Shown here: piece by piece, positions 36,962 to 44,378 of the stretch
Layout of the letters: each line of letters begins with the position of its first letter
How positions within the stretch are numbered: the first letter of the stretch is position 1
Assembly: GCF_014199935.1 (NCBI RefSeq)
Contig: NZ_JACHOP010000018.1
Location: forward strand, 44,844-108,843
Length of the DNA: 64,000 nucleotides
Origin: Methylorubrum rhodinum
GTDB lineage: Bacteria > Pseudomonadota > Alphaproteobacteria > Rhizobiales > Beijerinckiaceae
Direction: 5' to 3'
Made by a program: the position numbers and the translations under genes
The notes under the pieces: model-generated
Database searches by the model: none
What the model was told of the DNA's origin: nothing
Seen by the model: the letters and a program-made list of their open reading frames with translations, nothing else

Positions 36962-37996
36962 ATGGGTTACAAGGTCGCCGTCGTCGGAGCCACGGGCAAT
37001 GTGGGCCGCGAGATGCTCGACATCCTGGCCGAGCGCGCCTTCCCGGCCGACGAGGTCGTGGCGCTCGCCTCGCGCCGCAGCCAGGGTCAGGACGTGTCCT
37101 TCGGCGACAAGATCCTCAAGGTCAAAGTCCTCGACACCTACGATTTCTCCGACACCGACATCTGCCTGATGTCGGCGGGCGGCGAGGCCTCGAAGGAGTG
37201 GAGCCCCCGCATCGGCCAGCAGGGCTGTGTGGTGATCGATAATTCCTCCGCGTTCCGCTACGATTCGGACGTGCCGCTGATCGTCCCCGAGGTGAACGCC
37301 GACGCGGTCGAGGGTTTTGCCAAGCGCAACATCATCGCCAACCCGAATTGCTCGACGGCGCAGCTCGTCGTGGCCCTGAAGCCCCTGCACGAGGCGGCGA
37401 CGATCAAGCGCGTCGTAGTCTCGACCTACCAATCCGTCTCCGGCGCCGGCAAGGACGCCATGGACGAGCTGTTCAGCCAAACGCGCGCCGTCTTCACCGC
37501 AGGTGAGGTAGTAACAAAAAAGTTCACCAAGCGGATCGCCTTCAACGTCATCCCGCACATCGATGTGTTCATGGAGGACGGCTACACGAAGGAAGAGTGG
37601 AAGATGGTCGCCGAGACCAAGAAGATGCTCGATCCCAAGATCAAGCTCACGGCGACCGCGGTGCGGGTGCCGGTGTTCATCGGCCACGCCGAGGCCGTGA
37701 ACGTCGAGTTCGAGCGCCCGCTCTCCCCCGAGCAGGCGACCGAGATTCTTCGCAACGCGCCCGGCGTGCTGGTGATCGATAAGCGCGAGAACGGCGGCTA
37801 CATGACCCCGCACGAGGCGGCGGGCGAGGACGCCACCTATATTTCCCGCATCCGCGAGGACGCGACCGTCGAGAACGGCCTGAACTTCTGGTGCGTCTCG
37901 GACAACCTGCGCAAGGGCGCGGCGCTCAACGCCGTGCAGATCGCCGAGGTGCTGGTGAACCGCAAGCTGCTCGGCAAGGCACGCCCGGCCGCCTGA
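36962..37996 (+). CDS. asd: Aspartate-semialdehyde dehydrogenase
   Basis: A 344-residue enzyme that reduces aspartyl phosphate with NADPH to aspartate semialdehyde, the branch point for lysine, diaminopimelate, threonine and methionine. The nucleotide-binding VAVVGATGNVGREML is at the start, the active-site cysteine is in NPNCSTAQLV, SVSGAGKDAMDEL follows, and the HIDVFMEDGYTKEEWKM and VPVFIGHAEAVNVE blocks complete the substrate site. Length matches the family. A short AT-richer patch around 37501-37530 encodes EVVTKKFTK and keeps the frame. A strong terminator follows within 60 bases, so it is probably monocistronic. Confidence 0.97.
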   Translation: MGYKVAVVGATGNVGREMLDILAERAFPADEVVALASRRSQGQDVSFGDKILKVKVLDTYDFSDTDICLMSAGGEASKEWSPRIGQQGCVVIDNSSAFRYDSDVPLIVPEVNADAVEGFAKRNIIANPNCSTAQLVVALKPLHEAATIKRVVVSTYQSVSGAGKDAMDELFSQTRAVFTAGEVVTKKFTKRIAFNVIPHIDVFMEDGYTKEEWKMVAETKKMLDPKIKLTATAVRVPVFIGHAEAVNVEFERPLSPEQATEILRNAPGVLVIDKRENGGYMTPHEAAGEDATYISRIREDATVENGLNFWCVSDNLRKGAALNAVQIAEVLVNRKLLGKARPAA

Positions 37997-38024
37997 TCCC
38001 TCTCGACAAGCCCACGCTTCGAAG

Positions 38025-38052
38025 CGCCGCCCCCGACCGGGGCGGCGTTTTC
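38025..38052 (+). terminator. Intrinsic terminator of asd
   Basis: A nine-base stem CGCCGCCCC/GGGGCGGCG with a five-base loop followed by TTTTCGTTT, 28 bases after the asd stop. Confidence 0.88.
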
Positions 38053-38111
38053 GTTTGGGCGGTCGGCGGCTCCGGCAAGAATCGCCAGCGTCCACTTATA
38101 GGACTAAAATC

Positions 38112-38140
38112 TTGTAAAGTGACTTAAGTCATAGTATGCA
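38112..38140 (+). promoter_or_regulatory. Candidate promoter with palindromic operator before the toxin gene
   Basis: TTGTAA (38112-38117) and TATGCA (38135-38140) have a 17-base spacer, in which lies the perfect 12-base palindrome TGACTTAAGTCA (38120-38131). The region is markedly AT-rich against its surroundings. An AGGAGG at 38161-38166 precedes the ATG at 38174. Confidence 0.5.
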
Positions 38141-38173
38141 TATTTTCCTGTTCGAGAGGCAGGAGGATCGAGC

Positions 38174-39226
38174 ATGAGCCGTCGCACCGACCGCCGCACC
38201 GAGATCGCGGCCATCCGGGGTTTGCTGGCCGGGGCGGCGCTGGATCGGGAGGCGATCCGGCTCGAGCGGATGCTGAGACGAAAATATTCCGACGATCAGC
38301 CGCGCGCGCCCGCGGGCCAGTCCGATGGCGGGCAGTGGGTGCCGGCGGGCGGAGCGGGCGGCGGCGCGACGGGGGGCCGGTCCGGCGGCTCCGACGGCGA
38401 TGTCGCCGGCCGCGAACGGACGCTCCTCGACGATGGGACGCAAGTCCTCACGATCCGGGTCCGTGCCGGTCGCCGGGACCACGACGAGCAGCACGTCGTC
38501 ACCGCGCCGGACGGCGACAGCCGGATCTTCGAGACCTCCGGCCTGACCCAGACGATCCGCGACGGCGCGACCGGCGCGGTGCTCGGGCGCAGCACCTTCA
38601 CCGCCGCGGGCGCGGAGCCGGAGGCGTTCGTTCAATCGACGTTTCTTCCGGCGATCCCGCTGACGACAGCGGTGACGGTCAGATTGGCGGGGGCACTCTT
38701 TGCGGTTCTCTCCGCGCGGAACGACCGCTTCGGGAAAGCCGTCCTCGGCCTTACGGCGAACGAGTATGCCATCGATCTGACCGAAACGGGGGTGAGCGCG
38801 GCGTTCGCAAGCCGTATCGATCAACGAACGCTCGATGCGGCCTGCCGCAGAAACGGTGAGGTCGAGGCGCTTGCCGAGCAGGCCGTCCGAAGCGTGCGCG
38901 CAAGCGGGCTGTATCGTTCGGCACAGGACTTCGGCAACAAGGTTCACGCCTGGATCGCTGCCGCCGTGAATAAGCAAGAAGACCCGAATTTCGTGGCGGA
39001 GATTTCTTTCAACGATGCGTCTCGCGCTGCGCGTTATGGCGAAAGAAATTCCACGAGGATCGATCTTTTCGAGAGGACATCGCCAGGAACGACCTGCGTC
39101 TATGATTTCAAGACCGGGAGCGCCAACATCGGCGATGACCGCGCCCTTCGGCTCGCTGCTGCCGCCAGTCGACATTTTCCTGATACGGTTCGGGTCATCG
39201 TGATTCAGGTGAAGCCTCGCTCATGA
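38174..39226 (+). CDS. Putative polymorphic-toxin-like protein with C-terminal PD-(D/E)XK nuclease-like domain
   Basis: A 350-residue protein of no named family. Residues 1-40 are basic and helical, then comes a PAGQSDGGQWVPAGG segment, a type of N-terminal motif I associate with phage-derived and toxin-bearing proteins, followed by a Gly/Ser linker to about residue 76. The C-terminal third has a layout like restriction-endonuclease-fold toxins: Asp297 in TRIDLF, Asp311-x-Lys313 in VYDFKTG, and a final strand RVIVIQVKP. A candidate immunity gene starts within its stop (ATGA). A strong AGGAGG precedes the start. The nuclease reading rests on these few residues and the downstream duplication; it could be another enzyme. 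Confidence 0.62.
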   Translation: MSRRTDRRTEIAAIRGLLAGAALDREAIRLERMLRRKYSDDQPRAPAGQSDGGQWVPAGGAGGGATGGRSGGSDGDVAGRERTLLDDGTQVLTIRVRAGRRDHDEQHVVTAPDGDSRIFETSGLTQTIRDGATGAVLGRSTFTAAGAEPEAFVQSTFLPAIPLTTAVTVRLAGALFAVLSARNDRFGKAVLGLTANEYAIDLTETGVSAAFASRIDQRTLDAACRRNGEVEALAEQAVRSVRASGLYRSAQDFGNKVHAWIAAAVNKQEDPNFVAEISFNDASRAARYGERNSTRIDLFERTSPGTTCVYDFKTGSANIGDDRALRLAAAASRHFPDTVRVIVIQVKPRS

Positions 39227-39885
39227 CGACCGCTCGGCAGATCCGACAGCTTGTCCGCCCTCTCCTGAAGCGCCATCCGGACCTCGCGCTCGTCACCAGC
39301 GATTCGCTGTGGCTGACGCCCGTGACGCATGTCGCCCGGGTGATCCATATCGGACGGACTTCCTCGGCCCTTTATTGCAAACCGAGTTGGTGGTTGCTCC
39401 CCCTCTTTCTTCCGGACACGAATCCCACTAGGGATATCGGTTTTTGTACGGGCTATATCCGCACGCCGACCGATGCATCAAAGTCTTTAGATCTCTGGTT
39501 CTGGGATAATCCGCTGATGATGAGCGAGCTTCATCTCCGCATTGAAAAGACTCTGCGTCTCTTGAGAACGCTTGATAATTTGCGATCATGCCGATCATTT
39601 ACCGAGGCGCATATGGATTATACGTGGGGAAAGACTTTCGTCGAGAATATAGTGTACGATATTGCGATGGGAAATTTGAAATTGGCCCGCTGCTGGTTGC
39701 ACAAGGTCAATGCGAACTGTCCGCGACTGTGCGAGCGCATCCGCGAGATCGACGAGCCGCTGATGGACGACGACCGCGCCGCGCTCGCCGCGGTTCTTCA
39801 TCGCTGGGAGCGGGAGAACGTGGCGGGGACGGCGGTCGAGCCGTTCTGGACGCCGACGCCGTTCCCGCTCGAGAGCACGGCCTGA
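39223..39885 (+). CDS. Candidate immunity protein 1
   Basis: A 220-residue soluble protein with no recognised domain, translationally coupled to the putative nuclease gene by an ATGA overlap, as immunity genes often are. It is rich in Trp, Leu and Arg (WWLLPLFLPDT, LDLWFWDNPLM, RIEKTLRLLRTLDNL) and looks mostly helical in its second half. Base composition in the central 300 bases is more AT-rich than the neighbouring core genes, suggesting acquisition. A paralogue of identical length follows at 40085-40747. Neutralising the upstream protein is inferred from position and duplication, not from a known immunity fold. Confidence 0.68.
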   Translation: MTTARQIRQLVRPLLKRHPDLALVTSDSLWLTPVTHVARVIHIGRTSSALYCKPSWWLLPLFLPDTNPTRDIGFCTGYIRTPTDASKSLDLWFWDNPLMMSELHLRIEKTLRLLRTLDNLRSCRSFTEAHMDYTWGKTFVENIVYDIAMGNLKLARCWLHKVNANCPRLCERIREIDEPLMDDDRAALAAVLHRWERENVAGTAVEPFWTPTPFPLESTA

Positions 39886-39977
39886 CTGGCGGGTGCGCTG
39901 ACAACTGCAGCCCGAGCCCGCAGCCGCCTGGGGCTGCGTCTCGGTTCTGGCATGTCGGCGCCTCCATCGTCGACACG

Positions 39978-40088
39978 GGCGACGCAGCCCATGAGTGCGA
40001 CCCGGCGACTGCTCTTGCAACCGCAGCGATCGGGCGCTTTCCTGAAACAGCCCGCGTGATCGTGATTCAGGTGAAGCCTCGCTCGTGA
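39978..40088 (+). pseudogene. Remnant of toxin C terminus (36 codons)
   Basis: In frame and without gaps this segment encodes the equivalent of the last 36 residues of the 350-residue toxin. It starts exactly after its DxK motif, ends with the identical RVIVIQVKPRS and a stop, and differs mainly in the first 24 residues. It has no start codon of its own in a sensible place and lacks the catalytic residues, so it is an orphan toxin-tail remnant joined to immunity gene 2. Confidence 0.85.
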
Positions 40089-40747
40089 CGACCGCTCGGC
40101 AGATCCGGCAACTTGTCCGCCCTCTCCTGAAGCGCCATCCGGACCTCGCGCTCGTCACCAGCGATTCGCTGTGGCTGACGCCCGTGACGCATGTCGCCAG
40201 GGTGATCCATATCGGACGGACTTCGTCTGCCCGTTATTGCGATCCGAACTGGTGGCTGCTCCCCCTCTTTCTTCCGGACACGGAACCCACAAGGGATATT
40301 GGTTTTTGTCGTGCATATATCCGTCCGCCGATCGATGATTCAAAGTCATTGGATCTCTGGTTCTGGGACAATCCGCTGATGCAGGACGAGCTTCATCTTC
40401 GCATTGAAAAGACTCTGCGTCTCTTGAGAACGCTTGATAATTTGCGATCATGCCGATCATTTACCGAGGCGCATATGGATTATACGTGTGGAAAGACTTT
40501 CGTCGAGAATATAGTGTACGATATTGCGATGGGAAATTTGAAATTGGCCCGCTGCTGGTTGCACAAGGTCAATGCGAACTGTCCGCGACTGTGCGAGCGC
40601 ATCCGCGAGATCGACGAGCCGCTGATGGACGACGACCGCGCCGCGCTCGCCGCGGTTCTTCATCGCTGGGAGCGGGAGAACGTGGCGGGGACGGAGGTCG
40701 AGCCGTTCTGGACGCCGGCGCCGTTCCCACTCGAACTGACCGGCTGA
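40085..40747 (+). CDS. Candidate immunity protein 2 (paralogue)
   Basis: A 220-residue paralogue of the protein at 39223-39885, starting at a GTG that overlaps the toxin-remnant stop by four bases (GTGA). The first 46 residues and almost all of residues 106-210 are the same, while residues 48-105 hold most changes, including KPSW to DPNW, TGYIRTPTDA to RAYIRPPIDD and MMSE to MQDE. If it is an immunity protein, this is the pattern expected when the binding face adapts to a different toxin variant, one whose remnant tail is still attached upstream. No promoter is visible before it; it would be read from the toxin promoter. Confidence 0.7.
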   Translation: MTTARQIRQLVRPLLKRHPDLALVTSDSLWLTPVTHVARVIHIGRTSSARYCDPNWWLLPLFLPDTEPTRDIGFCRAYIRPPIDDSKSLDLWFWDNPLMQDELHLRIEKTLRLLRTLDNLRSCRSFTEAHMDYTCGKTFVENIVYDIAMGNLKLARCWLHKVNANCPRLCERIREIDEPLMDDDRAALAAVLHRWERENVAGTEVEPFWTPAPFPLELTG

Positions 40748-40765
40748 GCCGGCGCGTCGCCGCGC

Positions 40766-41419
40766 TCAGCCGTCCCGCGCCGCCGCCTCCAGCGCATCCA
40801 CGTCGCCGCCGCCGATCAGCGCCAGATGCGCGGTGATCCGCGCCACCGGCCAGTTCCACCACGCGATCCGCTGCATCCGCGCGGCGTCTTCTTCCGAAAG
40901 GCGGCGGCGCACCACGCGGGCCGGGTTGCCGGCGACGATCGCGTAGGGCGGCACGTCCTGGCTCACCACCGCATGCGCGGCCACCACCGCCCCGTCGCCG
41001 ATGGTGACGCCGGGCAGGATCGTGCTCTGGAAGCCGAGCCAGACGTCGTGGCCGATCACCGTGTCGCCGCGGTTGGGGAAATTCAGCTCGCCTGCGAAGC
41101 GGCCGGTCCAGTCGCCGCCGAAGATCGGGAAGGGGTAGGTCGAGAGCCCGTCGAGGCGGTGGTTGCCGCCGTTCATCAGGAAGCGCGTGCCCGCCGCGAT
41201 GGCGCAGAACTTCCCGATCACCAGCCGGTCACCGAGGAAAGGGAAATGGTAGAGGATCGCGTCGAGAAACGCCTGCGGCCCGGCCGGGTCGTCGTAATAG
41301 GTATAGGTTCCGACCTCGACGTTCTCGGGGAGCGCCAGATTGCGGATGAAGGTGACGCGGCTGTGGCCGGCTAGCGGGTGCAGGGCGTCCGGGTCGGGGC
41401 CGGGGCGATGGGGCGGCAA
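40766..41419 (-). CDS. Vat/CatB-like hexapeptide acetyltransferase
   Basis: A 217-residue left-handed beta-helix acyltransferase of the xenobiotic acetyltransferase group (streptogramin A and CatB-type chloramphenicol acetyltransferases). MNGGNHRLDGLSTYPF holds the catalytic histidine, and the hexapeptide turns are visible in VIGHDVWLGFQSTILPGVTIGDGAVVAAHAVV, ending IVAGNPARVVRRR. The start is a TTG at 41419 with a clear GAGGAG six bases upstream; without it no ATG gives the full N terminus. Such genes are common in environmental bacteria and need not confer resistance; sugar or antibiotic hydroxyl groups are possible acceptors. It is convergent with immunity gene 2. Confidence 0.88.
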   Translation of the reverse strand: MPPHRPGPDPDALHPLAGHSRVTFIRNLALPENVEVGTYTYYDDPAGPQAFLDAILYHFPFLGDRLVIGKFCAIAAGTRFLMNGGNHRLDGLSTYPFPIFGGDWTGRFAGELNFPNRGDTVIGHDVWLGFQSTILPGVTIGDGAVVAAHAVVSQDVPPYAIVAGNPARVVRRRLSEEDAARMQRIAWWNWPVARITAHLALIGGGDVDALEAAARDG

Positions 41420-41485
41420 GGATGTCTCCTCTCGCGGCGGGCTTCGGTAACGCCATCCGCACCGGCCGGTGTCAATCTTCGCACC

Positions 41486-41594
41486 GTCATTCCGGGGCGC
41501 GAAGCGAACCCGGAATCCACCCGCGATGCGCGGCCCACGAAATGTCGCGACCAGTCATGGATTCCGGGTTCCGCTGCGCGGCCCCGGAATGACG
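41486..41594. repeat. Family C inverted repeat (copy 3)
   Basis: Same ends (GTCATTCCGGGG and CCCCGGAATGAC) and internal GAACCCGGAATCCACCC/GGATTCCGGGTTCCG as in the other long copies. It fills much of the 410-base gap between the acetyltransferase start and rimP; the rest of the gap is the rimP leader. Confidence 0.9.
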
Positions 41595-41731
41595 AGCGTA
41601 GTGGGGTGCGAAGGGCGCCGTACGCTTCCCGGCCCGCTTCGCCGATGCCCGATCGAATCGCTTGAATTCTCCGCCGGCCGGGTCTAAGTCACGGCTCAAC
41701 ATTTCTGGTGCAGTCGATAGGCTGCTTGCGG

Positions 41732-41761
41732 GAGTGGGTCCTCCGGGGCCCGCTCTTTTTT
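41732..41761 (+). terminator. Terminator-like hairpin in the rimP operon leader (candidate attenuator)
   Basis: A ten-base-pair stem GAGTGGGTCC/GGGCCCGCTC (two G-T pairs) closes on a TCCG tetraloop and is followed by six Ts (41756-41761). It lies 68 bases before the rimP ATG. No plus-strand gene precedes it for nearly 1 kb. A possible promoter with TTGAAT at 41662 sits upstream, so the hairpin is probably inside the operon leader. Confidence 0.78.
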
Positions 41762-41829
41762 GTTTCCGCGAGCCTGCCTGCACCCGAACAGTCAAGTTCA
41801 CTCAAGACGAGCGGGCCGGAAACGACAGC

Positions 41830-42594
41830 ATGGCGGAGCCCACCGAGAAGCGTCTGGTCGGGGAGACGGGCGTCGCCGCGCGCGTCGCCCAGGTGGTCGA
41901 GGGCCCGATCGAGGGCCTCGGCTTCCGGCTGGTGCGGGTCAAGGTCTCGAACGCCAACGGCTGCACCGTGCAGATCATGGCCGAGCGGCCGGACGGCACC
42001 ATGGGCGTGGACGAGTGCGAGACGGTGAGCCGCGCGATCTCGCCCCTGCTCGACCTCGAAGACCCGGTCGGCGGCGCCTACTACCTCGAAGTCTCCTCGC
42101 CCGGCATCGACCGGCCGCTGGTGCGCGTCTCGGATTTCGAGCGCTGGGCCGGCTACGAGGCGAAGGTGGAACTGGCCGTGCCGCTGGACGGGCGCAAGCG
42201 CTTCCGCGGGATCATCAACGTGCCGAGCCCGGACGGCGCCACCGTGCCGATCGACCTGCCCGACGTGAAGCCCGGCCTGCCGAGCCGGATCGACGTGCCG
42301 CTGCGCGATCTGGCGGAGGCGCATCTCGTGCTCACCGACGACCTGATCCGCGAATCGCTCCGCCGCGGCTCGGCCCCGCCCCAGGACGGCGACGACCTCG
42401 ACGCGGAGGCGGAGGACGACGAGGCCGAAGGAGCCGAAGAGGCGCCGCTGGTCCGCGTCATCCCGCAGCCCAAGCGCCCCAAGCCCAAAGCCGACAAGCC
42501 GGTGAAGGCGAAAGGGCAGAAGCCCAAGGGCAAGCCCGGCCCCGGCGTCGTCACCAAGGCCGCCCGCCTGAAGAACCGCGACACCCTTCACTAG
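41830..42594 (+). CDS. rimP: Ribosome maturation factor RimP
   Basis: A 254-residue cytosolic protein needed for maturation of the 30S ribosomal subunit. The N-terminal domain has the PIEGLGFRLVRVKV start and the DECETVSRAISPLLD helix, followed by YYLEVSSPGIDRPL, the family signature. The second, SH3-like domain includes FRGIINVPSPDGA. A C-terminal tail of about 70 residues, first acidic then Lys/Pro-rich, exceeds the E. coli protein of 150 residues and is typical of alphaproteobacteria. The ATG at 41830 begins shortly before conserved sequence. It is the first gene of the rimP-nusA-ylxR-infB-rbfA-truB operon. Confidence 0.95.
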   Translation: MAEPTEKRLVGETGVAARVAQVVEGPIEGLGFRLVRVKVSNANGCTVQIMAERPDGTMGVDECETVSRAISPLLDLEDPVGGAYYLEVSSPGIDRPLVRVSDFERWAGYEAKVELAVPLDGRKRFRGIINVPSPDGATVPIDLPDVKPGLPSRIDVPLRDLAEAHLVLTDDLIRESLRRGSAPPQDGDDLDAEAEDDEAEGAEEAPLVRVIPQPKRPKPKADKPVKAKGQKPKGKPGPGVVTKAARLKNRDTLH

Positions 42595-42596
42595 AG

Positions 42597-42652
42597 CCTC
42601 GTCCCGAAAGGTGGTTTCCGGCCATCAGAAGAAGACGATGCTCCAAGCAGAA
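42597..42652. repeat. Diverged family D repeat between rimP and nusA
   Basis: CGTCCCGAAAGGTGG, TTTCCGG and GACGATGC recall copies at 1012 and 8476 but with weaker arms (AGCCTCGTC versus GACGATGCT). It is probably a degenerate copy inside the operon. Confidence 0.55.
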
Positions 42653-42711
42653 TGACGAGAAGCCCGCCGTGACGGCGGACGTTCACGAGACCGCACAAGA
42701 GGACAGACCCC

Positions 42712-44367
42712 ATGGCCGTCGTCAGCGCCAACCGGCTCGAACTCCTGCAGATCGCCGACGCGGTGGCCCGCGAGAAGGTGATCGACCGCCAGATCGTCAT
42801 CGAGGCGATGGAGGAGGCGATCGCCAAGGCCGCCCGCTCCCGCTACGGCGCCGAGACCGACGTGCATGCCGAGATCGACACCAAGAGCGGGGCGCTGCGC
42901 CTGTCGCGCCACCTGCTCGTGGTCGATCAGGTCGAGAACGACGCCCGCGAGATCACGCTGGATCAGGCCCGCCGCTACAATCCCGGCGCGCTCATCGGCG
43001 ACGTCATCTCCGACACCTTGCCGCCGTTCGATTTCGGGCGGGTGGCCGCGCAATCGGCCAAGCAGGTCATCGTCCAGAAGGTCCGCGACGCCGAGCGCGC
43101 GCGCCAGTACGACGAGTACAAGGACCGCATCGGCGAGATCCTCAACGGCGTGGTCAAGCGCGTCGAGTACGGCAACGTCATCGTCGATCTCGGCCGCGGC
43201 GAGGGCATCGTCCGGCGCGACGAGATGATCCCGCGCGAAACGTTCCGGCCGGGGGACCGCATCCGCTCCTACCTGTTCGACGTGCGCACCGAAGTGCGCG
43301 GGCCGCAGATCTTCCTCTCGCGCTCGCACCCACAATTCATGGCCAAGCTCTTCGGCCAGGAAGTGCCGGAGATCTACGACGGCATCGTCGAGGTGAAGGC
43401 GGTCGCCCGCGATCCGGGCTCGCGCGCCAAGATCGCCGTGATCTCCCGCGATGGCTCGATCGATCCCGTCGGCGCCTGCGTCGGCATGCGCGGCTCCCGC
43501 GTCCAGGCGGTGGTCGGCGAGCTGCAGGGCGAGAAGATCGACATCATCCCGTGGTCGCAGGATCAGGCGACCTTCATCGTCAACGCGCTCCAGCCGGCGG
43601 AAGTCGTCAAGGTGGTGCTCGACGAGGAGGCCGACCGCATCGAGGTCGTGGTGCCCGACGACCAGCTCTCGCTCGCCATCGGCCGCCGTGGCCAGAACGT
43701 GCGGCTGGCCTCCCAGCTCACCGGCTGGGACATCGACATCATGACGGAGGCCGAGGAATCGGAACGCCGCCAGAAGGAGTTCGCCGAGCGCACGCAGGTC
43801 TTCATGGAGGCGCTCGACGTCGACGAGACCGTCGGCCAGCTACTCGCGGCGGAAGGCTTTCGCAACGTCGAGGAGATCGCCTACGTCGACGTGGCGGAGC
43901 TGTCGGGCATCCAGGGGCTCGACGAGGAGACCGGCGCCGAGATCCAGGCCCGCGCCCAGGACCACCTCGCCCGGATCGAGCAGGAGCAGGACGACCGCCG
44001 CCGCGAACTCGGCGTCGAGGACGAGCTGCGCGAGATCGACGGCGTCACCACCGCGATGATGGTCGCGCTCGGCGAGAACGAGGTGAAGTCGGTCGAGGAT
44101 CTGGCCGGCTGCGCCACCGACGACCTCGTCGGCTACACCGAAGGCCGCGGCCCCGAGGCCGTGCGCCACGCGGGCTACCTCGACGGCTTCGAGCTGTCGC
44201 GGGCCGAGGCCGAGGCGCTCATCATGTCCGCCCGCCTCAAGGCCGGCTGGATCGATTCGCTGCCCGAGCCCGAGGGCGAGGCCGGCCAGGAGGGTGAGGC
44301 CACGGACGGCGCCGAGGACGAGGCGCCCGTCGAGGGCGAGGCCCGTCCCGAGACGCAGAACGCCTGA
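42712..44367 (+). CDS. nusA: Transcription termination/antitermination factor NusA
   Basis: A 551-residue RNA polymerase-binding factor controlling pausing, termination and antitermination. The N-terminal polymerase-binding domain (about 1-130) is followed by an S1 domain (GEILNGVVKRVEYGNVIVDL), two KH domains (VGACVGMRGSRVQAV and LAIGRRGQNVRLAS hold the GxxG loops) and helical repeats near the C terminus (LLAAEGFRNVEEIAYVD, then a second copy). It ends with an acidic tail rich in Glu. Length and domain order match alphaproteobacterial NusA. It lies 117 bases after rimP, with 11 bases to the YlxR gene. Confidence 0.97.
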   Translation: MAVVSANRLELLQIADAVAREKVIDRQIVIEAMEEAIAKAARSRYGAETDVHAEIDTKSGALRLSRHLLVVDQVENDAREITLDQARRYNPGALIGDVISDTLPPFDFGRVAAQSAKQVIVQKVRDAERARQYDEYKDRIGEILNGVVKRVEYGNVIVDLGRGEGIVRRDEMIPRETFRPGDRIRSYLFDVRTEVRGPQIFLSRSHPQFMAKLFGQEVPEIYDGIVEVKAVARDPGSRAKIAVISRDGSIDPVGACVGMRGSRVQAVVGELQGEKIDIIPWSQDQATFIVNALQPAEVVKVVLDEEADRIEVVVPDDQLSLAIGRRGQNVRLASQLTGWDIDIMTEAEESERRQKEFAERTQVFMEALDVDETVGQLLAAEGFRNVEEIAYVDVAELSGIQGLDEETGAEIQARAQDHLARIEQEQDDRRRELGVEDELREIDGVTTAMMVALGENEVKSVEDLAGCATDDLVGYTEGRGPEAVRHAGYLDGFELSRAEAEALIMSARLKAGWIDSLPEPEGEAGQEGEATDGAEDEAPVEGEARPETQNA

Positions 44368-44378
44368 AGGCGCGGCGG

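Larger units (their letters stand above)
39116..40747 (+). repeat. Tandem duplication of toxin tail plus immunity gene
   Basis: Segments 39116-39885 and 39978-40747 are two 770-base units in direct orientation, colinear with a constant offset of 862 bases and no indels. Each carries the last 36 codons of the toxin and a complete 220-codon gene. Sequences are near identical at the immunity gene ends and diverge in the middle and in the toxin tail. Confidence 0.92.

Noticed and set aside
40766..41419. Acetyltransferase as an antibiotic-resistance gene
   Set aside because: Family membership alone does not show resistance; chromosomal Vat/CatB-like enzymes of environmental bacteria have varied substrates.
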